Positions 38,602 through 49,212 of a stretch of DNA of 64,000 nt are shown one piece after another. The DNA comes from Streptomyces sp. NBC_01276. GTDB taxonomy: Bacteria; Actinomycetota; Actinomycetes; Streptomycetales; Streptomycetaceae. The number at the start of each line of letters is the position of its first letter. The stretch's first letter is position 1. A program made the position numbers and the translations under genes. The notes beneath the pieces were generated by a model. It made no database searches, had not been told where the DNA came from, and saw only the letters and a program-made list of their open reading frames with translations. The DNA lies in the NCBI RefSeq assembly GCF_041435355.1, contig NZ_CP108442.1, forward strand, positions 3,162,001 to 3,226,000, read 5' to 3'.

Positions 38602-40029
38602 ATGCCTGGGGCCGGCAGTTTCCGTGCGGACTTCGGGGCGTCCGTCGTCGTGGCGCTGGTCGCGCTACCGCTGTGCGTGGGGGTGGCCGTCGCCTCCGGG
38701 GTGCCGGCCGAGCTGGGGATCGTCACCGGGGTGGTCGGCGGCCTGGTGACCGGCTGGTTCCGGGGTAGCTCCCTGCAGGTCAGCGGCCCGGCCGCCGGGC
38801 TGACGGTGCTGGTCTACGAGGCCGTGAGCGCCTACGGACTGCCCGCGCTCGGGGTACTGGTACTGGCCGCCGGGCTGCTCCAGCTCGTCATGGGCGCGCT
38901 GCGGCTGGGCCGGTGGTTCCGGGCGATCTCCGTGGCCGTCGTGCACGGGATGCTCGCCGGGATCGGGCTGGTGCTGATCGTGGGACAGCTCTACGCCCTG
39001 GGCGGCGTCGCGGCCCCGGGGCGGACGCTGGCCAAGCTGGGCGCGATGCACGAGCTCGGGGCGCGGGCGGACTGGGCGGCGGTGGCGCTCGGCGCCGGGA
39101 CCATCGCGGTGCTGGTGCTCTGGCGGCGGGTGCCGCCCCGACTGCGGCTGGTGCCGGGGGCGCTCGTCGGGGTGGCCGCCGCCACGGCCGCGGCCGCGCT
39201 GCTGCGGCTGCCCGTGGAGCGGGTGCGGGTGACGGGGGTGCTGGACGCCGTGGCGCCGCCCGACTGGAACGACTTCGGGGTGCTGGCGTCCGCGGGGGCC
39301 GTCGGGACGGTGATCGCGCTCGCGCTGATCGCCTCGGCCGAGACCCTGTTCAGCGCGGCGGCCGTCGACCGGATGCACCAGGGGCCGAGGACCGAGTACG
39401 ACCGGGAGCTGATCGCCCAGGGGGTGGGCAACACCGTCTGCGGTCTGCTCGGAGCGTTGCCGATGACCGCCGTCATCGTGCGCAGCTCCGCCAACGTGGA
39501 GGCCGGGGCCCGCACCCGGGCCTCGCGGATCCTGCACGGCGCCTGGCTGCTGTTGTTCGCCGCCGTGTTCCCCGGGGTGCTGGAGGCCGTGCCGCTCGCG
39601 GCGCTCGCCGGGGTGCTGCTGCACGCGGGCTGGAAGCTGCTGCCGGCGCGCGCGGTGGCCGCCCTGTGGCGGTCCCACCGGGGGGAGGCGGTGGTGCTGC
39701 TGGCGACGGCCGTCGCCATCGTGGCGACCAGCCTGTTCGAGGGGGTGCTGGTCGGGCTGGGGCTCGCCGTGGCCAAGGCGGCCTGGGAGACCTCCCACGT
39801 GCACATCGAGGAGGTCTGGGAGGGCGAGGAGCTGTGCGTCCGGGTCGTGGGGAACGCCAGCTTCCTGAAGCTGCCCAAGCTGCTGGACTCCCTGGAGGCG
39901 GTACCGCACGCCACGTCGGTGCGCCTCGACCTCAGCGGGCTGCGGCACCTCGACCACGCCTGTCTGACGGCCCTGGAGGGGTGGGAGCGCACGCGGACGC
40001 CGCTTCCCGGCCGGGAGGGCGTCATCTAG
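38602..40029 (+). CDS. SulP-family anion transporter with degenerate STAS domain
   Basis: 475 residues from the ATG at 38602 (AGGGGG upstream); a GTG at 38584 is possible. Around 11 membrane helices. SulP signatures GLVTGWFRGSSLQVSGPAAG and the NTVCGLLGALPMTAVIVRSS segment are present. A C-terminal STAS-like domain (~400-470, LDLSGLRHLDHACLTALE) is cytoplasmic. Substrate may be sulfate, bicarbonate or another anion; no carbonic anhydrase is adjacent. The following APC gene starts 18 bases after it. Confidence 0.85.
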   Translation: MPGAGSFRADFGASVVVALVALPLCVGVAVASGVPAELGIVTGVVGGLVTGWFRGSSLQVSGPAAGLTVLVYEAVSAYGLPALGVLVLAAGLLQLVMGALRLGRWFRAISVAVVHGMLAGIGLVLIVGQLYALGGVAAPGRTLAKLGAMHELGARADWAAVALGAGTIAVLVLWRRVPPRLRLVPGALVGVAAATAAAALLRLPVERVRVTGVLDAVAPPDWNDFGVLASAGAVGTVIALALIASAETLFSAAAVDRMHQGPRTEYDRELIAQGVGNTVCGLLGALPMTAVIVRSSANVEAGARTRASRILHGAWLLLFAAVFPGVLEAVPLAALAGVLLHAGWKLLPARAVAALWRSHRGEAVVLLATAVAIVATSLFEGVLVGLGLAVAKAAWETSHVHIEEVWEGEELCVRVVGNASFLKLPKLLDSLEAVPHATSVRLDLSGLRHLDHACLTALEGWERTRTPLPGREGVI

Positions 40030-40047
40030 GGCACATATCCTCCGCGC

Positions 40048-41283
40048 GTGGACAACGAGTTGAGACGCACCCTGGGCGTGTCGGACGCGGTCGTGGTGGG
40101 GCTGGGTGCGATGGTCGGCGCCGGGATCTTCGCGGCCCTGGCCCCGGCGGCGCGGGCGGCGGGCGGCGCCCTCCTCGCCGCTCTGGCGGTGGCGGCCCTG
40201 GTGGCCTACTGCAACGCCCGTTCCTCGGCGCGGCTCGCCGCCCGCTACCCGTCCTCCGGCGGGACCTACGTGTACGGGCGCGAGCGGCTCGGTCCCTTCT
40301 GGGGGTACCTGGCCGGCTGGGGCTTCGTGGTGGGCAAGACGGCCTCCTGCGCGGCGATGGCGCTCACCGTGGGTGCGTACGTGTGGCCCGGACGGGAGCA
40401 CGTCGTGGCCGCCCTGGCGGTGGTGGCGGTGACCGCGGCGGGCTGCGGCGGGGTGCGGAAATCCGCCCGGACGGCCCGGCTGATCGTGGTGGCGGTACTG
40501 GCCGTGCTGGCCGCGGTGGTGGTGGCGTGCCTGACGTCGGGGGCGGCGCAGTCAGGCCGGCTCGGTGGGGCGGCCCCGGGGGCGGTCGGGTTGCTGCAGG
40601 GGGCGGGGCTGTTGTTCTTCGCCTTCGCGGGCTATGCGCGGATCACCACCCTGGGCGAGGAGGTGCGCGATCCGGAGCGCACGATCCCGCGCGCGGTGCC
40701 GATCGCGCTGGGGATCGCCCTGTGCGTGTACGCCGCCGTGACGGTGGCGGTGCTGTCGGTGCTCGGGGCCGAGGTGCTGGCGGGGTCGACGGCCCCGCTG
40801 GCGGACGCGGTGCGGGCGGCCGGGTGGCCCGCACTGGTGCCGGTGGTCCGGGTGGGGGCGGTGCTGGCCGCGCTGGGCTCCCTGCTGGCCCTGGTGCTCG
40901 GGGTGTCGCGGACCGTCCTGGCGATGGCCCGGGACGGCCATCTGCCGCGTCCGCTGGCCGCCGTTCATCCCGGGCGGCAGGTCCCGCACCGTGCCGAGGC
41001 GGCCGTGGGCGCGGTCGTGGCGGTGCTCGCGGCCACGGTCGATCTGCGGGGCGCGATCGGCTTCTCCTCCTTCGGAGTGCTGGCCTACTACGCGATCGCG
41101 AACGCCTCCGCGTGGACTCTCGGTTCAGCTGTCAAGGACCGGGCCGTGGCAGCGGTCGGGCTGTCCGGCTGCGTACTGCTCGCCTGCGCACTGCCCCTCG
41201 CCTCGACGGTGACGGGGGCCGCGGTGCTGGCGTTGGGGGCGCTGTCCTACGGGGTGCGCCGCCGCTCGGGCTCCGGGAGCTGA
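40048..41283 (+). CDS. APC-superfamily amino acid/amine permease
   Basis: 411 residues with GTG start at 40048. Helix 1 has DAVVVGLGAMVGAGIFAALA with the GxG(I/V)F-type substrate loop of APC permeases, helix 3 follows YPSSGGTYVYGRERLGPFWG, and GYARITTLGEEVRDPERTIP is the canonical loop. About 11-12 membrane helices, short for the family. Likely imports or exchanges a small amino acid or amine; substrate unknown. Overlaps no neighbour, and the 320-base gap that follows has only the yccF terminator. Confidence 0.85.
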   Translation: MDNELRRTLGVSDAVVVGLGAMVGAGIFAALAPAARAAGGALLAALAVAALVAYCNARSSARLAARYPSSGGTYVYGRERLGPFWGYLAGWGFVVGKTASCAAMALTVGAYVWPGREHVVAALAVVAVTAAGCGGVRKSARTARLIVVAVLAVLAAVVVACLTSGAAQSGRLGGAAPGAVGLLQGAGLLFFAFAGYARITTLGEEVRDPERTIPRAVPIALGIALCVYAAVTVAVLSVLGAEVLAGSTAPLADAVRAAGWPALVPVVRVGAVLAALGSLLALVLGVSRTVLAMARDGHLPRPLAAVHPGRQVPHRAEAAVGAVVAVLAATVDLRGAIGFSSFGVLAYYAIANASAWTLGSAVKDRAVAAVGLSGCVLLACALPLASTVTGAAVLALGALSYGVRRRSGSGS

Positions 41284-41563
41284 GCTGGAACCGAAGCGGG
41301 TTCCAGAGGTCTTCTCCGGGGCTCGCCCCTCCCCCGCGCGGGCTGCGGCGGACGGCGGCGGCGCGGGGGCCGGAGGGAGGCCGTGCGGGGCCGCACGGGT
41401 GCGGCCGGGCGGGTCCCCGTACCGCCCGCAGGGCCTGTTCCGCGGCTCCGGGGGCGGCGCGCGCAGGGGCTCACCCGATATGTGACTTGCTGGAGCAACT
41501 GCTCGGTCTCGTTCATGTGTTCATGGTGCGGCACGCCACCGACAGTCCACCAGGCCTGTGGAT

Positions 41564-41591
41564 AACCCCCGGAGGCAGGGCCACCGGGGGT
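41564..41591 (-). terminator. Terminator after yccF
   Basis: ACCCCCGG/CCGGGGGT stem with imperfect inner pairs, 12 bases past the yccF stop on the minus strand. The rest of the 41284-41603 gap shows no gene. Confidence 0.55.
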
Positions 41592-41603
41592 GTGGTGAGC
41601 AGG

Positions 41604-41996
41604 TCAGCGGGAGGCGAAGGGGGCGTCCGTCGGGACGATTTCGCGGCCCAGCGGAAGCAGGGAGAGGGGGACCATCTTGAAATTGGCGATGCCGAAGGGG
41701 ATGCCGATGATCGTGATGCACAGGGCGATGCCGGTGACGATGTGGCCGATGGCGAGCCACCAGCCGGCGAGGACCAGCCACAGGACGTTGCCGATGCACG
41801 AGCCGGCGCCCGCGTCGTGGCGCTCGACCGTGGTGTAGCCGAAGGGCCAGAGGGCGTAGACGGCGATGCGGAAGGCCGCGATGCCGAACGGGATGCCGAT
41901 GATGGTGATGCAGAGCAGCACCCCGGCGAGGCAGTAGCCGAGGAAGAGCCAGATCCCGCTGAGCACGAGCCAAATGACGTTCAGGATGAGTTTCAC
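41604..41996 (-). CDS. YccF-family inner membrane protein
   Basis: 130 residues from the GTG at 41996, which overlaps the htpX stop by four bases, so the two genes are coupled. Two tandem repeats of the domain are visible: each has a NVIWLVLSG / NVLWLVLAG helix and the signature [13 protein letters not shown]. Usual YccF length and topology. Function unknown. The coupling to HtpX suggests a role in membrane protein quality control, which is inference. Confidence 0.88.
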   Translation of the reverse strand: MKLILNVIWLVLSGIWLFLGYCLAGVLLCITIIGIPFGIAAFRIAVYALWPFGYTTVERHDAGAGSCIGNVLWLVLAGWWLAIGHIVTGIALCITIIGIPFGIANFKMVPLSLLPLGREIVPTDAPFASR

Positions 41997-42856
41997 TGAC
42001 TGCGCCCCGCCATCTGTTCGAGTCGGGCGATGCGCTCGGCCATCGGAGGATGCGTCGAGAACATCTTGGAGAGCCCCTCGCCGGGCCGGAACGGGTTGGC
42101 GATCATCATGTGGCTCGCCGTCTCCAGCCGGGGTTCCGGGGGCAGGGGGAGCTGCTTGGTGCCTGCGTCCAGCTTGCGCAGCGCACTGGCCAGCGCAAGG
42201 GGGTCGCCGGTGAGCTGGGCCCCGGAGGCGTCCGCCTCGTACTCGCGCGAGCGGCTGATGGCGAGCTGGATCACGGTGGCGGCCAGCGGGCCCAGGATCA
42301 TGATCAGCAGCATGCCGAAGAAGCCGGGGCCCTCGTCGTCGTTGGACCGGCCGACCGGGATCAGCCAGGCGAAGTTCACCAGGAACATGATCACGGAGGC
42401 CAGGGCTCCGGCGACCGACGAGATCAGGATGTCCCGGTTGTAGACGTGGCTCAGCTCGTGGCCGATGACCCCGCGCAGCTCGCGCTCGTCGAGGATCCGC
42501 AGGATGCCCTCGGTGCAGCAGACGGCGGCGTTGCGCGGGTTGCGGCCGGTGGCGAAGGCGTTGGGGGCCTCGGTCGGGGAGATGTAGAGCCGTGGCATGG
42601 GCTGGCGCGCGGACGTGGAGAGCTCGCGCACCATCCGGTAGAGCTCGGGGGCCTCGAATTCGCTGACGGGCCGGGCGCGCATCGCGCGTAGAGCCAGCTT
42701 GTCGCTGTTCCAGTACGCGTACGCGTTCGTCCCCAGGGCGACGATGACGGCGATGATCAGGCCGGTCCGTCCGAAGAGGCTTCCGATGAGGATGATGAGT
42801 GCGGACAGCCCGCCGAGGAGTACGGCGGTCTTCAGCCCGTTGTGCCGGCGGTGCAC
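41993..42856 (-). CDS. htpX: Membrane protease HtpX
   Basis: 287 residues, GTG start at 42856. Two N-terminal helices ([20 protein letters not shown] and the next) lead to the M48 domain with zinc site HELSH (near 132) and the third ligand in [15 protein letters not shown]; two more helices sit in between. It degrades damaged membrane proteins under heat or envelope stress. Complete and normal length. Distinct from the M48 enzyme at 9307-10281, which has a different N-terminus. Lies 190 bases from nuoN. Confidence 0.92.
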   Translation of the reverse strand: MHRRHNGLKTAVLLGGLSALIILIGSLFGRTGLIIAVIVALGTNAYAYWNSDKLALRAMRARPVSEFEAPELYRMVRELSTSARQPMPRLYISPTEAPNAFATGRNPRNAAVCCTEGILRILDERELRGVIGHELSHVYNRDILISSVAGALASVIMFLVNFAWLIPVGRSNDDEGPGFFGMLLIMILGPLAATVIQLAISRSREYEADASGAQLTGDPLALASALRKLDAGTKQLPLPPEPRLETASHMMIANPFRPGEGLSKMFSTHPPMAERIARLEQMAGRSQ

Positions 42857-42974
42857 GGTACGCCCTCCAAGTGGTGCGGCAGGGGAGCCCCGTCCTGTCC
42901 GGGGTCTTCGGTCCAGTGGACCCTCCCTTCCTGGTCAACGCGAGGTGGGAGCTCCTGGTTCCCCGGGCACGACG

Positions 42975-43016
42975 GCGCCGCCGCCCCCGTGGCCTGGGCC
43001 GGGGGGCGGCGGCGGG
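42975..43016 (-). terminator. Terminator after nuoN
   Basis: Very GC-rich stem (CGCCGCCGCCCCC / GGGGGGCGGCGGCG) with a ~12-base loop, 30 bases after the nuoN stop. It ends the nuo operon. Confidence 0.65.
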
Positions 43017-43045
43017 CGTTGCTCCGTTCGGGTCGCCGCGTCGGG

Positions 43046-44593
43046 CTACTGCGGGAAGAGGGTGCCCGAGGCGAACCGCAGGACCAGCTGGGGAGCTCCG
43101 GAGAGGACCAGGGCGGTGACCGCGGTGAGGGCGATCGCGGCCTTGACCGGCGGGGGCGTCTTCGCGCGTACGGCCCCCTCGGCCGCCCCCTCGGCCGCCC
43201 CCTCCTGTGCGGGGCGGAAGAGCAGCGCCGTCCAGCGCAGGTAGTAGTACAGGGCGACGACGACGTTGACGGCCATGAGCACGGCGAGCCACCCCAGGCC
43301 CGCGTCGACGGCGGACCGGAAGACGACGACCTTGGCGAAGAGGCCGATGATGCCGGGCGGCAGGCCGGCCAGGCAGAGCAGGAAGAAGGCCATCGAGAGG
43401 GCGGCGAGGGGGCGCTCGGCGTACAGGCCCCGGTAGTCGCTGATGCGGTTCAGCGGCTTCGTACGGGCGACCAGGGCGACCACGGAGAAGGCACCGAGGT
43501 TCACGGTGGCGTACATCAGGGCGTACGCGACCGTGGAGCCGATCTGGTCGCGGCCGGAGTACGCGGCCGCGGCGATCGGGACGAGCAGGTAGCCGGCCTG
43601 GCCCACGGAGGACCAGGCGAGCAGCCGGACGGCGCTGTTGGGGCGGTCCGGGGACTGGCGCAGGGCGGCGGCGTTGCCGAGGGTCATGGTGAGCGCGGCG
43701 AGGACGGCCAGGGCCGGGCCCCAGACGTCGGAGTACGCCGGGAAGGCGATCACGGTGACGAGGACGAGGCCGGTGAAACCGACGGCCTTGCCGATCACGG
43801 AGAGGTAGCCGGCGACGGGCAGCGGGGCGCCCACGTAGGTGTCCGGGACCCAGAAGTGGAAGGGCACGGCCGCGGTCTTGAAGGCGAAGCCGACGAGGGT
43901 GAGCGCGACACCCGCCATGGCGAGGTTGTCGAGCTGCCCGGGGACGTCTTCGAGCCGGTCGGCGACCTGGGACAGGTGCAGGGAGCCGGTGGCTCCGTAG
44001 ACGAAGCTGACGCCCAACAGGGACACGGCGGTGGCGGTGACCGAGGACAGGAAGAACTTGAGGGCGGCCTCGGAGGAGAGCCGGTCGCCGCGGCGCATGC
44101 CGACGAGGGCGAAGGCGGGCAGCGAGGCGACTTCGAGGGCGACGATCAGGGTCGCGAGGTCGCGCGCGGCGGGCAGCAGGGCCGCGCCGGCGGCGGAGGA
44201 GAGCAGCAGGAACCAGTATTCGCCGGCCGGGATGCGCCCCTCGCGGACGGCGGTCAGCGACAGGAGGGCGGTGACCAGGGCTCCGGCCAGCACCAGGAAC
44301 TGCACGACGAGCGCGAAGTGGTCGGCGGTGTAGCTGCACGCGGCGGGGTCGCCGGTGAGGCAGAAGGTGGTGCGGTCCCCGGCGCGCAGCGGCAGCAGGG
44401 CGGCGGTCGCGACGGCCAGGCCGGCGACCGAGATCCAGCCGAGGAGCGGCTTGCGGGCCTCCGGGACGAAGAGGTCGGCGACCAGGACGAGCAGGGCGAC
44501 GGCGGCGGGGACGACCACGGGCGCGATCGCGAGCCAGTCGACGGACTGGACCAGGGTGGCGGTGTCGGCGGCGAGGACCGTGGGGGCCGTCAT
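43046..44593 (-). CDS. nuoN: NADH-quinone oxidoreductase-like subunit N (second, partial complex)
   Basis: 515 residues from the ATG at 44593 with GGAGGCAACGC. A 14-helix Mrp-type antiporter subunit. LIVALEVASLPAFALVG holds the helix-5 glutamate. The key helix-7 lysine is in FAFKTAAVPFHFWVPDTYVG, and broken helix 12 near PLNRISDYRGLYAERPLAA is intact. Proton pumping is therefore plausible. Its ATG overlaps the nuoM stop by four bases. Last gene of an operon without nuoD/E/F/G. Confidence 0.93.
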   Translation of the reverse strand: MTAPTVLAADTATLVQSVDWLAIAPVVVPAAVALLVLVADLFVPEARKPLLGWISVAGLAVATAALLPLRAGDRTTFCLTGDPAACSYTADHFALVVQFLVLAGALVTALLSLTAVREGRIPAGEYWFLLLSSAAGAALLPAARDLATLIVALEVASLPAFALVGMRRGDRLSSEAALKFFLSSVTATAVSLLGVSFVYGATGSLHLSQVADRLEDVPGQLDNLAMAGVALTLVGFAFKTAAVPFHFWVPDTYVGAPLPVAGYLSVIGKAVGFTGLVLVTVIAFPAYSDVWGPALAVLAALTMTLGNAAALRQSPDRPNSAVRLLAWSSVGQAGYLLVPIAAAAYSGRDQIGSTVAYALMYATVNLGAFSVVALVARTKPLNRISDYRGLYAERPLAALSMAFFLLCLAGLPPGIIGLFAKVVVFRSAVDAGLGWLAVLMAVNVVVALYYYLRWTALLFRPAQEGAAEGAAEGAVRAKTPPPVKAAIALTAVTALVLSGAPQLVLRFASGTLFPQ

Positions 44594-46185
44594 GCGTTGC
44601 CTCCTGCGAGGAGCTTCTGGACGGCCGGGTCGGTGAGGCCGAGGAGGGTCGCGGGCCACAGGCCGGCGAGGACGGTGAGGGCGACGAGCGGGGTCCAGGC
44701 CGCGAACTCGTAGTGCTGGACGTCCGCGAGGGAGACCTCCGGACCGGCCTTGGGGTCGCCCATGCAGACGCGCCGGACGACGACCAGCAGGTAGGCGGCG
44801 GTCAGCAGGGTGCCGAACGCGCCGACGGCCATGTAGGTGAGGAAGGCCGGGCGGGACAGGCCCTCGGCCGGGTCGAAGGCGCCGAACAGGGCCAGCATCT
44901 CGCCCCAGAAGCCGGCCAGGCCGGGCAGTCCGAGGGAGGCGACGGCGGCGAAGGCGAGGAGCGCGCCGAGGCGGGGGGCGCGGCCGTAGAGGGCCGCGCC
45001 GGTGACTCCGGCGAGGGTGTCGAGGTCGCTGCTGCCGTAGCGGTCCTTGAGGGCGCCGACCAGGAAGAAGAGGAGGCCGGTGATCAGTCCGTGGGCGATG
45101 TTCGCGAACAGCGCGCCGTTGACCCCGGTGGGGGTCAGGGTGGCGATGCCGAGCAGGACGAAGCCCATGTGGCCGACGGAGGAGTAGGCGATGAGCCGCT
45201 TGAGGTCGCCCTTGTTGCCCTTGCGGGCGAGGGCCAGGCAGGCGAGGGACCCGTAGACGATGCCGACGGCGGCGAAGGCGCCGAGGTACGGGGCGAAGGT
45301 GTGCATGCCGTCGGGGGTGATGGGCAGCAGGATGCGGACGAACCCGTACGTGCCCATCTTCAGCATCACGCCCGCGAGCAGCACGGAGCCGACGGTGGGG
45401 GCGGCGGTGTGGGCGTCCGGCAGCCAGCTGTGCAGCGGCCACATCGGGGTCTTCACGGCGAGGCCGAGACCGATGGCCAGGACGGCCAGGATCTGGGTGG
45501 TGTGGGACAGTTCGCGGCCGTTGTCAGAGGCGAGTGCCACCATGTCGAAGGTGCCGCTGTTCAGTCCGATCAGCAGCAGTCCGAGGAGCATGACCACGGA
45601 TCCGAGGAGGGTGTACAGGATGAACTTCCAGGCGGCGGCCTGCCGCTGAGCACCGCCCCAGCGGGCGATGAGGAAGTACATCGGGATGAGGACCATCTCG
45701 AAGGCGAGGAAGAAGAGCAGCAGGTCGAGGACGGCGAAGGTGGCGAGGGTGCCGGCCTCCAGGACGAGCAGCAGGGAGACGAAGGCCTTCGGGGAGGGGC
45801 CCTCGGGGAGCTTGTAGTAGCTGTACACCGCGCAGAGGAAGAACAGCAGCGCGGTCATCAGGAGGAGGGGGAGCGAGATGCCGTCGATGCCGAGGTGGAT
45901 CCGGATGTCCAGCGCCGGGATCCAGCTGATGTCCGTCGTCGCCTGGAAGCGGGACGGGGCGTCGTGGTCGAAGCCCAGGGCGAGGGCGATCGCCGCGGCG
46001 AGGACGACTCCGGTGACGGTGACGCCGTGGCGCAGGACCGCCTGGTCGGGGTTCTTGCCCTTGAGGCCGGGCGGGGCGGGCAGCAGGGCCGCGACGGCCC
46101 CGAGGAGCGGTACGGCCACGGTGAACGCCAGAAGGAACTGCATCACGGACGGGCTGATATCAATCACGGCTGACTCACGGCTCAC
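44590..46185 (-). CDS. nuoM: NADH-quinone oxidoreductase-like subunit M
   Basis: 531 residues if the GTG at 46185, overlapping the nuoL stop, is used; the alternative ATG at MQFLLAFTVAVPLLGAV would give about 517. Antiporter-type subunit with helix-5 glutamate (FFLAFEMVLIPMYFLI), helix-7 lysine in GLAVKTPMWPLHSWLPDAH and helix-8 lysine in KRLIAYSSVGHMGFVL. Fourteen helices. Complete. Confidence 0.93.
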   Translation of the reverse strand: MSRESAVIDISPSVMQFLLAFTVAVPLLGAVAALLPAPPGLKGKNPDQAVLRHGVTVTGVVLAAAIALALGFDHDAPSRFQATTDISWIPALDIRIHLGIDGISLPLLLMTALLFFLCAVYSYYKLPEGPSPKAFVSLLLVLEAGTLATFAVLDLLLFFLAFEMVLIPMYFLIARWGGAQRQAAAWKFILYTLLGSVVMLLGLLLIGLNSGTFDMVALASDNGRELSHTTQILAVLAIGLGLAVKTPMWPLHSWLPDAHTAAPTVGSVLLAGVMLKMGTYGFVRILLPITPDGMHTFAPYLGAFAAVGIVYGSLACLALARKGNKGDLKRLIAYSSVGHMGFVLLGIATLTPTGVNGALFANIAHGLITGLLFFLVGALKDRYGSSDLDTLAGVTGAALYGRAPRLGALLAFAAVASLGLPGLAGFWGEMLALFGAFDPAEGLSRPAFLTYMAVGAFGTLLTAAYLLVVVRRVCMGDPKAGPEVSLADVQHYEFAAWTPLVALTVLAGLWPATLLGLTDPAVQKLLAGGNA

Positions 46186-48254
46186 GATCCGGCGTTGACG
46201 TTGGCGAGGACGGCGGTGGCGATCGCCAGGACCACGGCGCCGGCGAGCAGGGCGCTCAGGTAGCTCTGCACGTTGCCGGTCTGGGCCCGGCGTACGAGGG
46301 CGCCGAGCAGCCGGGGGCCGGCGCCCGCGCCGCGGACGTACGTGTCCACGACCTCGCGGTCGAGGAAGCGGACCAGGGTCGCGGCGGCCCGGACGGGGCG
46401 GACGAACAGCCGGTCGTACACGGCGTCGAGGTGGAAGCCCTCGGCGGCGTGGCGGTGCAGGGGGCCGAGGAGCGCGCGGCCCGGGTCGGGGGCGGGCCCG
46501 GCCGGGACGACGGGGTGCTCGTGGGTGACCTCGGCGACCTCGGGGGTCTCGGCGGCGGACTCCACGGCGGCGAGCGCGGCGGACTCGGCGGCGGCGACGG
46601 AGGCGGGCACGGGGGCGCCCGCGGCCGGGCCGACGGGGGCCGTTCCGGGTGCGGTCGTGGCGCGGGCGGCGGCGGTGGCGGCGGCCTTGGCCGCGGCACG
46701 CTGCCAGAGGCCGTAGGTCAGGACCACGCCGATGAGGGCGGCGCCCGTGCCGAGGACCGAGGTGGCCACGGTCGGGGTGAGCTCCCTGCCGCCGAACCAG
46801 TCGGCGAGGTTTCCGGCGGCGAGGCCGAAGCCGACCGTGGGAATGGCCAGCAGCCACAGCACGCCGGTCATGGCGACGGGCTCCTTGCCGTGGTCGGGGG
46901 CGGCGGCGCCCCGGCCGCGGAAGGCCATCAGCCACAGCCGGGTGGCGTAGGCGGCGGTGAGCAGGGCCGTCAGCACGCCGGCGACGAGCACCAGCCAGCC
47001 GGCGGCGGCGGGCGCGGCGTCGGAGTGTCCGGTGGCGGTCTGCTCGGCGGCGACGAGGACGGCTTCCTTGGAGAAGAAGCCGGCGAAGGGCGGGATGGCG
47101 GCGAGCGCGAGCAGCGCGAGCGTCATCGTCCAGAAGGCGTCGGGGATGCGCTTGGCCAGGCCGTCCATGCGGGACATGGCGGCCAGGGAGTTCGTTCCGG
47201 CGGCGTGGATGATGACGCCCGCGCCGAGGAAGAGGAGCGCCTTGAAGGCGCCGTGGGACAGGAGGTGGAAGACGGCGGCCGCGCGGTCGCCGACGGCCAG
47301 GGCCCCGGTCATGTAGCCGAGCTGACCGATCGTGGAGTAGGCGAGCACCCGCTTGATGTCGTCCTGTGCCAGGGCGGCGAGGGCGGAGCCGATCATCGTG
47401 ACGGCCGCCATGACAGCCATGACCACCAGTGCGGCGCGCGAGGCCTCGAAGACGGGCAGGAGGCGGGCGACGAAGTAGACGCCGGCGGCGACCATCGTCG
47501 CGGCGTGGATCAGCGCGGAGACCGGGGTGGGGCCCGCCATGGCGTCCGGGAGCCAGGTGTGCAGCGGGAACTGGGCGGACTTGCCGGCGACGCCCGCGAG
47601 CAGGAGCAGCGCGATCAGCGTCGGGTGGTCGAGCCCGCCGGAGGCGACGGTGCCCAGGACCTTGGTGATCTGGAAGGAGTCGGCGTCGGTGGCGAGGGCG
47701 AACAGTCCGATGAGGAAGGGGACGTCGCCGAGCTTGGTGACGAGGAAGGCCTTGAGGGAGGCGGATCGGGCCGCTTCGGTCTCCCAGTAGTGGCCGACCA
47801 GGAAGTACGAGCAGATGCCCATGACCTCCCAGCCGACGAGCAGCACCATGAGGTCGCCGGAGTAGACGACGACCAGCATGGCGGAGGTGAAGAGGGAGAC
47901 GAGCGCGGCGTACGAGGGGTAGCGCGGGTCGTCGCGGAGGTAGGCCGTCGAGTAGAGCTGTACGCAGGTGGCGACCACCCCGACGAGGACGGCGACGAGG
48001 ACGGCGAAGCCGTCCAGGTACAGCGACAGGTCGATGGGCACCGAGCCAGTCGGGGTCAGTTCGGTGGCGGTCTCGATGGCCGGGCCGCCGCCCTGGCGGA
48101 CGGCGACGAACACGGCCAGTACGGCAGCGCCCAGCGTCGGCAGGATGGCCAGCGGCCGGACGAACCCGGGGGCGGTGCGGCCGAGGAGCAGGCCTGCCAC
48201 CGCGCCGAGGAAGGGCAGGACGGGGACGAGGACCGCGAGGGTCGTGGTGCTCAC
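46182..48254 (-). CDS. nuoL: NADH-quinone oxidoreductase-like subunit L
   Basis: 690 residues, GTG start at 48254 overlapping the nuoK stop. Antiporter core with [20 protein letters not shown], the lysine helix [19 protein letters not shown] and [15 protein letters not shown]. The long C-terminal lateral helix and last membrane span are present. Between ~500 and 590 there is an insertion rich in Ala/Thr/Pro/Glu with no clear counterpart in E. coli NuoL. Confidence 0.94.
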   Translation of the reverse strand: MSTTTLAVLVPVLPFLGAVAGLLLGRTAPGFVRPLAILPTLGAAVLAVFVAVRQGGGPAIETATELTPTGSVPIDLSLYLDGFAVLVAVLVGVVATCVQLYSTAYLRDDPRYPSYAALVSLFTSAMLVVVYSGDLMVLLVGWEVMGICSYFLVGHYWETEAARSASLKAFLVTKLGDVPFLIGLFALATDADSFQITKVLGTVASGGLDHPTLIALLLLAGVAGKSAQFPLHTWLPDAMAGPTPVSALIHAATMVAAGVYFVARLLPVFEASRAALVVMAVMAAVTMIGSALAALAQDDIKRVLAYSTIGQLGYMTGALAVGDRAAAVFHLLSHGAFKALLFLGAGVIIHAAGTNSLAAMSRMDGLAKRIPDAFWTMTLALLALAAIPPFAGFFSKEAVLVAAEQTATGHSDAAPAAAGWLVLVAGVLTALLTAAYATRLWLMAFRGRGAAAPDHGKEPVAMTGVLWLLAIPTVGFGLAAGNLADWFGGRELTPTVATSVLGTGAALIGVVLTYGLWQRAAAKAAATAAARATTAPGTAPVGPAAGAPVPASVAAAESAALAAVESAAETPEVAEVTHEHPVVPAGPAPDPGRALLGPLHRHAAEGFHLDAVYDRLFVRPVRAAATLVRFLDREVVDTYVRGAGAGPRLLGALVRRAQTGNVQSYLSALLAGAVVLAIATAVLANVNAGS

Positions 48255-48610
48255 GCGGCGACCTCCGGCCGGGCGGTGTTGTCGTCGGGCCGGGCGGGCT
48301 CGTGGCCCTCGGCGGTGTCGCGCAGCTTGTCGACGTCCGAGGTGCCGCGGTTGCGGTACACCATCAGCACGATCGCGAGGCCGATGCCGATCTCGGCGGC
48401 GGCGATGGCGATCGTGAAGAGCGTGAGGGCCTGTCCGGCGTGGAGGGTGTCGCGCAGCCAGACGTCGAAGGCCACCAGGTTGAGGTTGACGGCGTTGAGC
48501 ATCAGCTCGACGGACATCAGGACCAGGATGGCGTTGCGGCGGGCGAGCACTCCGTAGAGGCCGGTGGCGAACAGGAGCGCCGCCAGGACGGCGGGGTAGG
48601 CGAGGTGCAT
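48251..48610 (-). CDS. nuoK: NADH-quinone oxidoreductase-like subunit K
   Basis: 119 residues, three helices. Carries the conserved glutamates in [20 protein letters not shown] and in [21 protein letters not shown] 20-residue hydrophilic tail follows. Starts within the nuoJ stop codon (TGATG). Confidence 0.94.
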   Translation of the reverse strand: MHLAYPAVLAALLFATGLYGVLARRNAILVLMSVELMLNAVNLNLVAFDVWLRDTLHAGQALTLFTIAIAAAEIGIGLAIVLMVYRNRGTSDVDKLRDTAEGHEPARPDDNTARPEVAA

Positions 48611-49212
48611 CAGCGCTGGCCCTTCCCGGTGCGGGCGGCGGCGTCGGCGGCTTCCTCGGCGGCGGTGTTGCGCCGGGAGAGCACGATGGCGCCGATGAGG
48701 GCCGCGAGGAGGAGGACGGACAGTGCTTCGAAGGGGAGCACCCAGTGCTGGAAGAGGATCTCGCCGGTGACCTTGGTGGAGCCCTGGGCGGGTCCGTCGA
48801 GGTCGATCCAGGTGGTGCGGAAGGCGTCGACCACGACCCAGACGAGCGCGGCGCCCGCGGGGCCGGCGACGCCGAGGGCGACCCAGCGGTTGCCGGAGTC
48901 GGCGTCCGGTGAGCGGCCGATGGGGGCCTTGGTGAGCATGAGTCCGAAGAGGAGGAGGACGACCACGGAGCCGAGGTAGATCAGGACCTGGACCCAGGCG
49001 ATGAACTCGGCGGTCAGCAGGAGGTACTCGACGGCGATCCCGCCGAGGGCGACGACCAGCCAGAGGGCGGCGTGCACGAGCTGCTTGGTGGTGACCGTCA
49101 CGAGGGCGGCGCCGAGGGTGGCGAGGCCGACGAGGACGAAGGCGATCTCGACGCCGGTCGGCGAGAGGAAGCCGTGGCCCGCGGCGGCCAGGGGGGCGGT
49201 TGCGATGCTCAC
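48610..49212 (-). CDS. nuoJ: NADH-quinone oxidoreductase-like subunit J
   Basis: 200 residues from the GTG at 49212, which overlaps the nuoI stop. Five helices; the conserved pi-bulge helix region [20 protein letters not shown] is present. Longer than usual C-terminus ([15 protein letters not shown]). Complete. Confidence 0.93.
   Translation of the reverse strand: MSIATAPLAAAGHGFLSPTGVEIAFVLVGLATLGAALVTVTTKQLVHAALWLVVALGGIAVEYLLLTAEFIAWVQVLIYLGSVVVLLLFGLMLTKAPIGRSPDADSGNRWVALGVAGPAGAALVWVVVDAFRTTWIDLDGPAQGSTKVTGEILFQHWVLPFEALSVLLLAALIGAIVLSRRNTAAEEAADAAARTGKGQR

Noticed and set aside
41383..41565. Small plus-strand protein between the APC permease and yccF
   Set aside because: No RBS, and the frame runs into the yccF terminator region; composition is unremarkable GC-rich noise.
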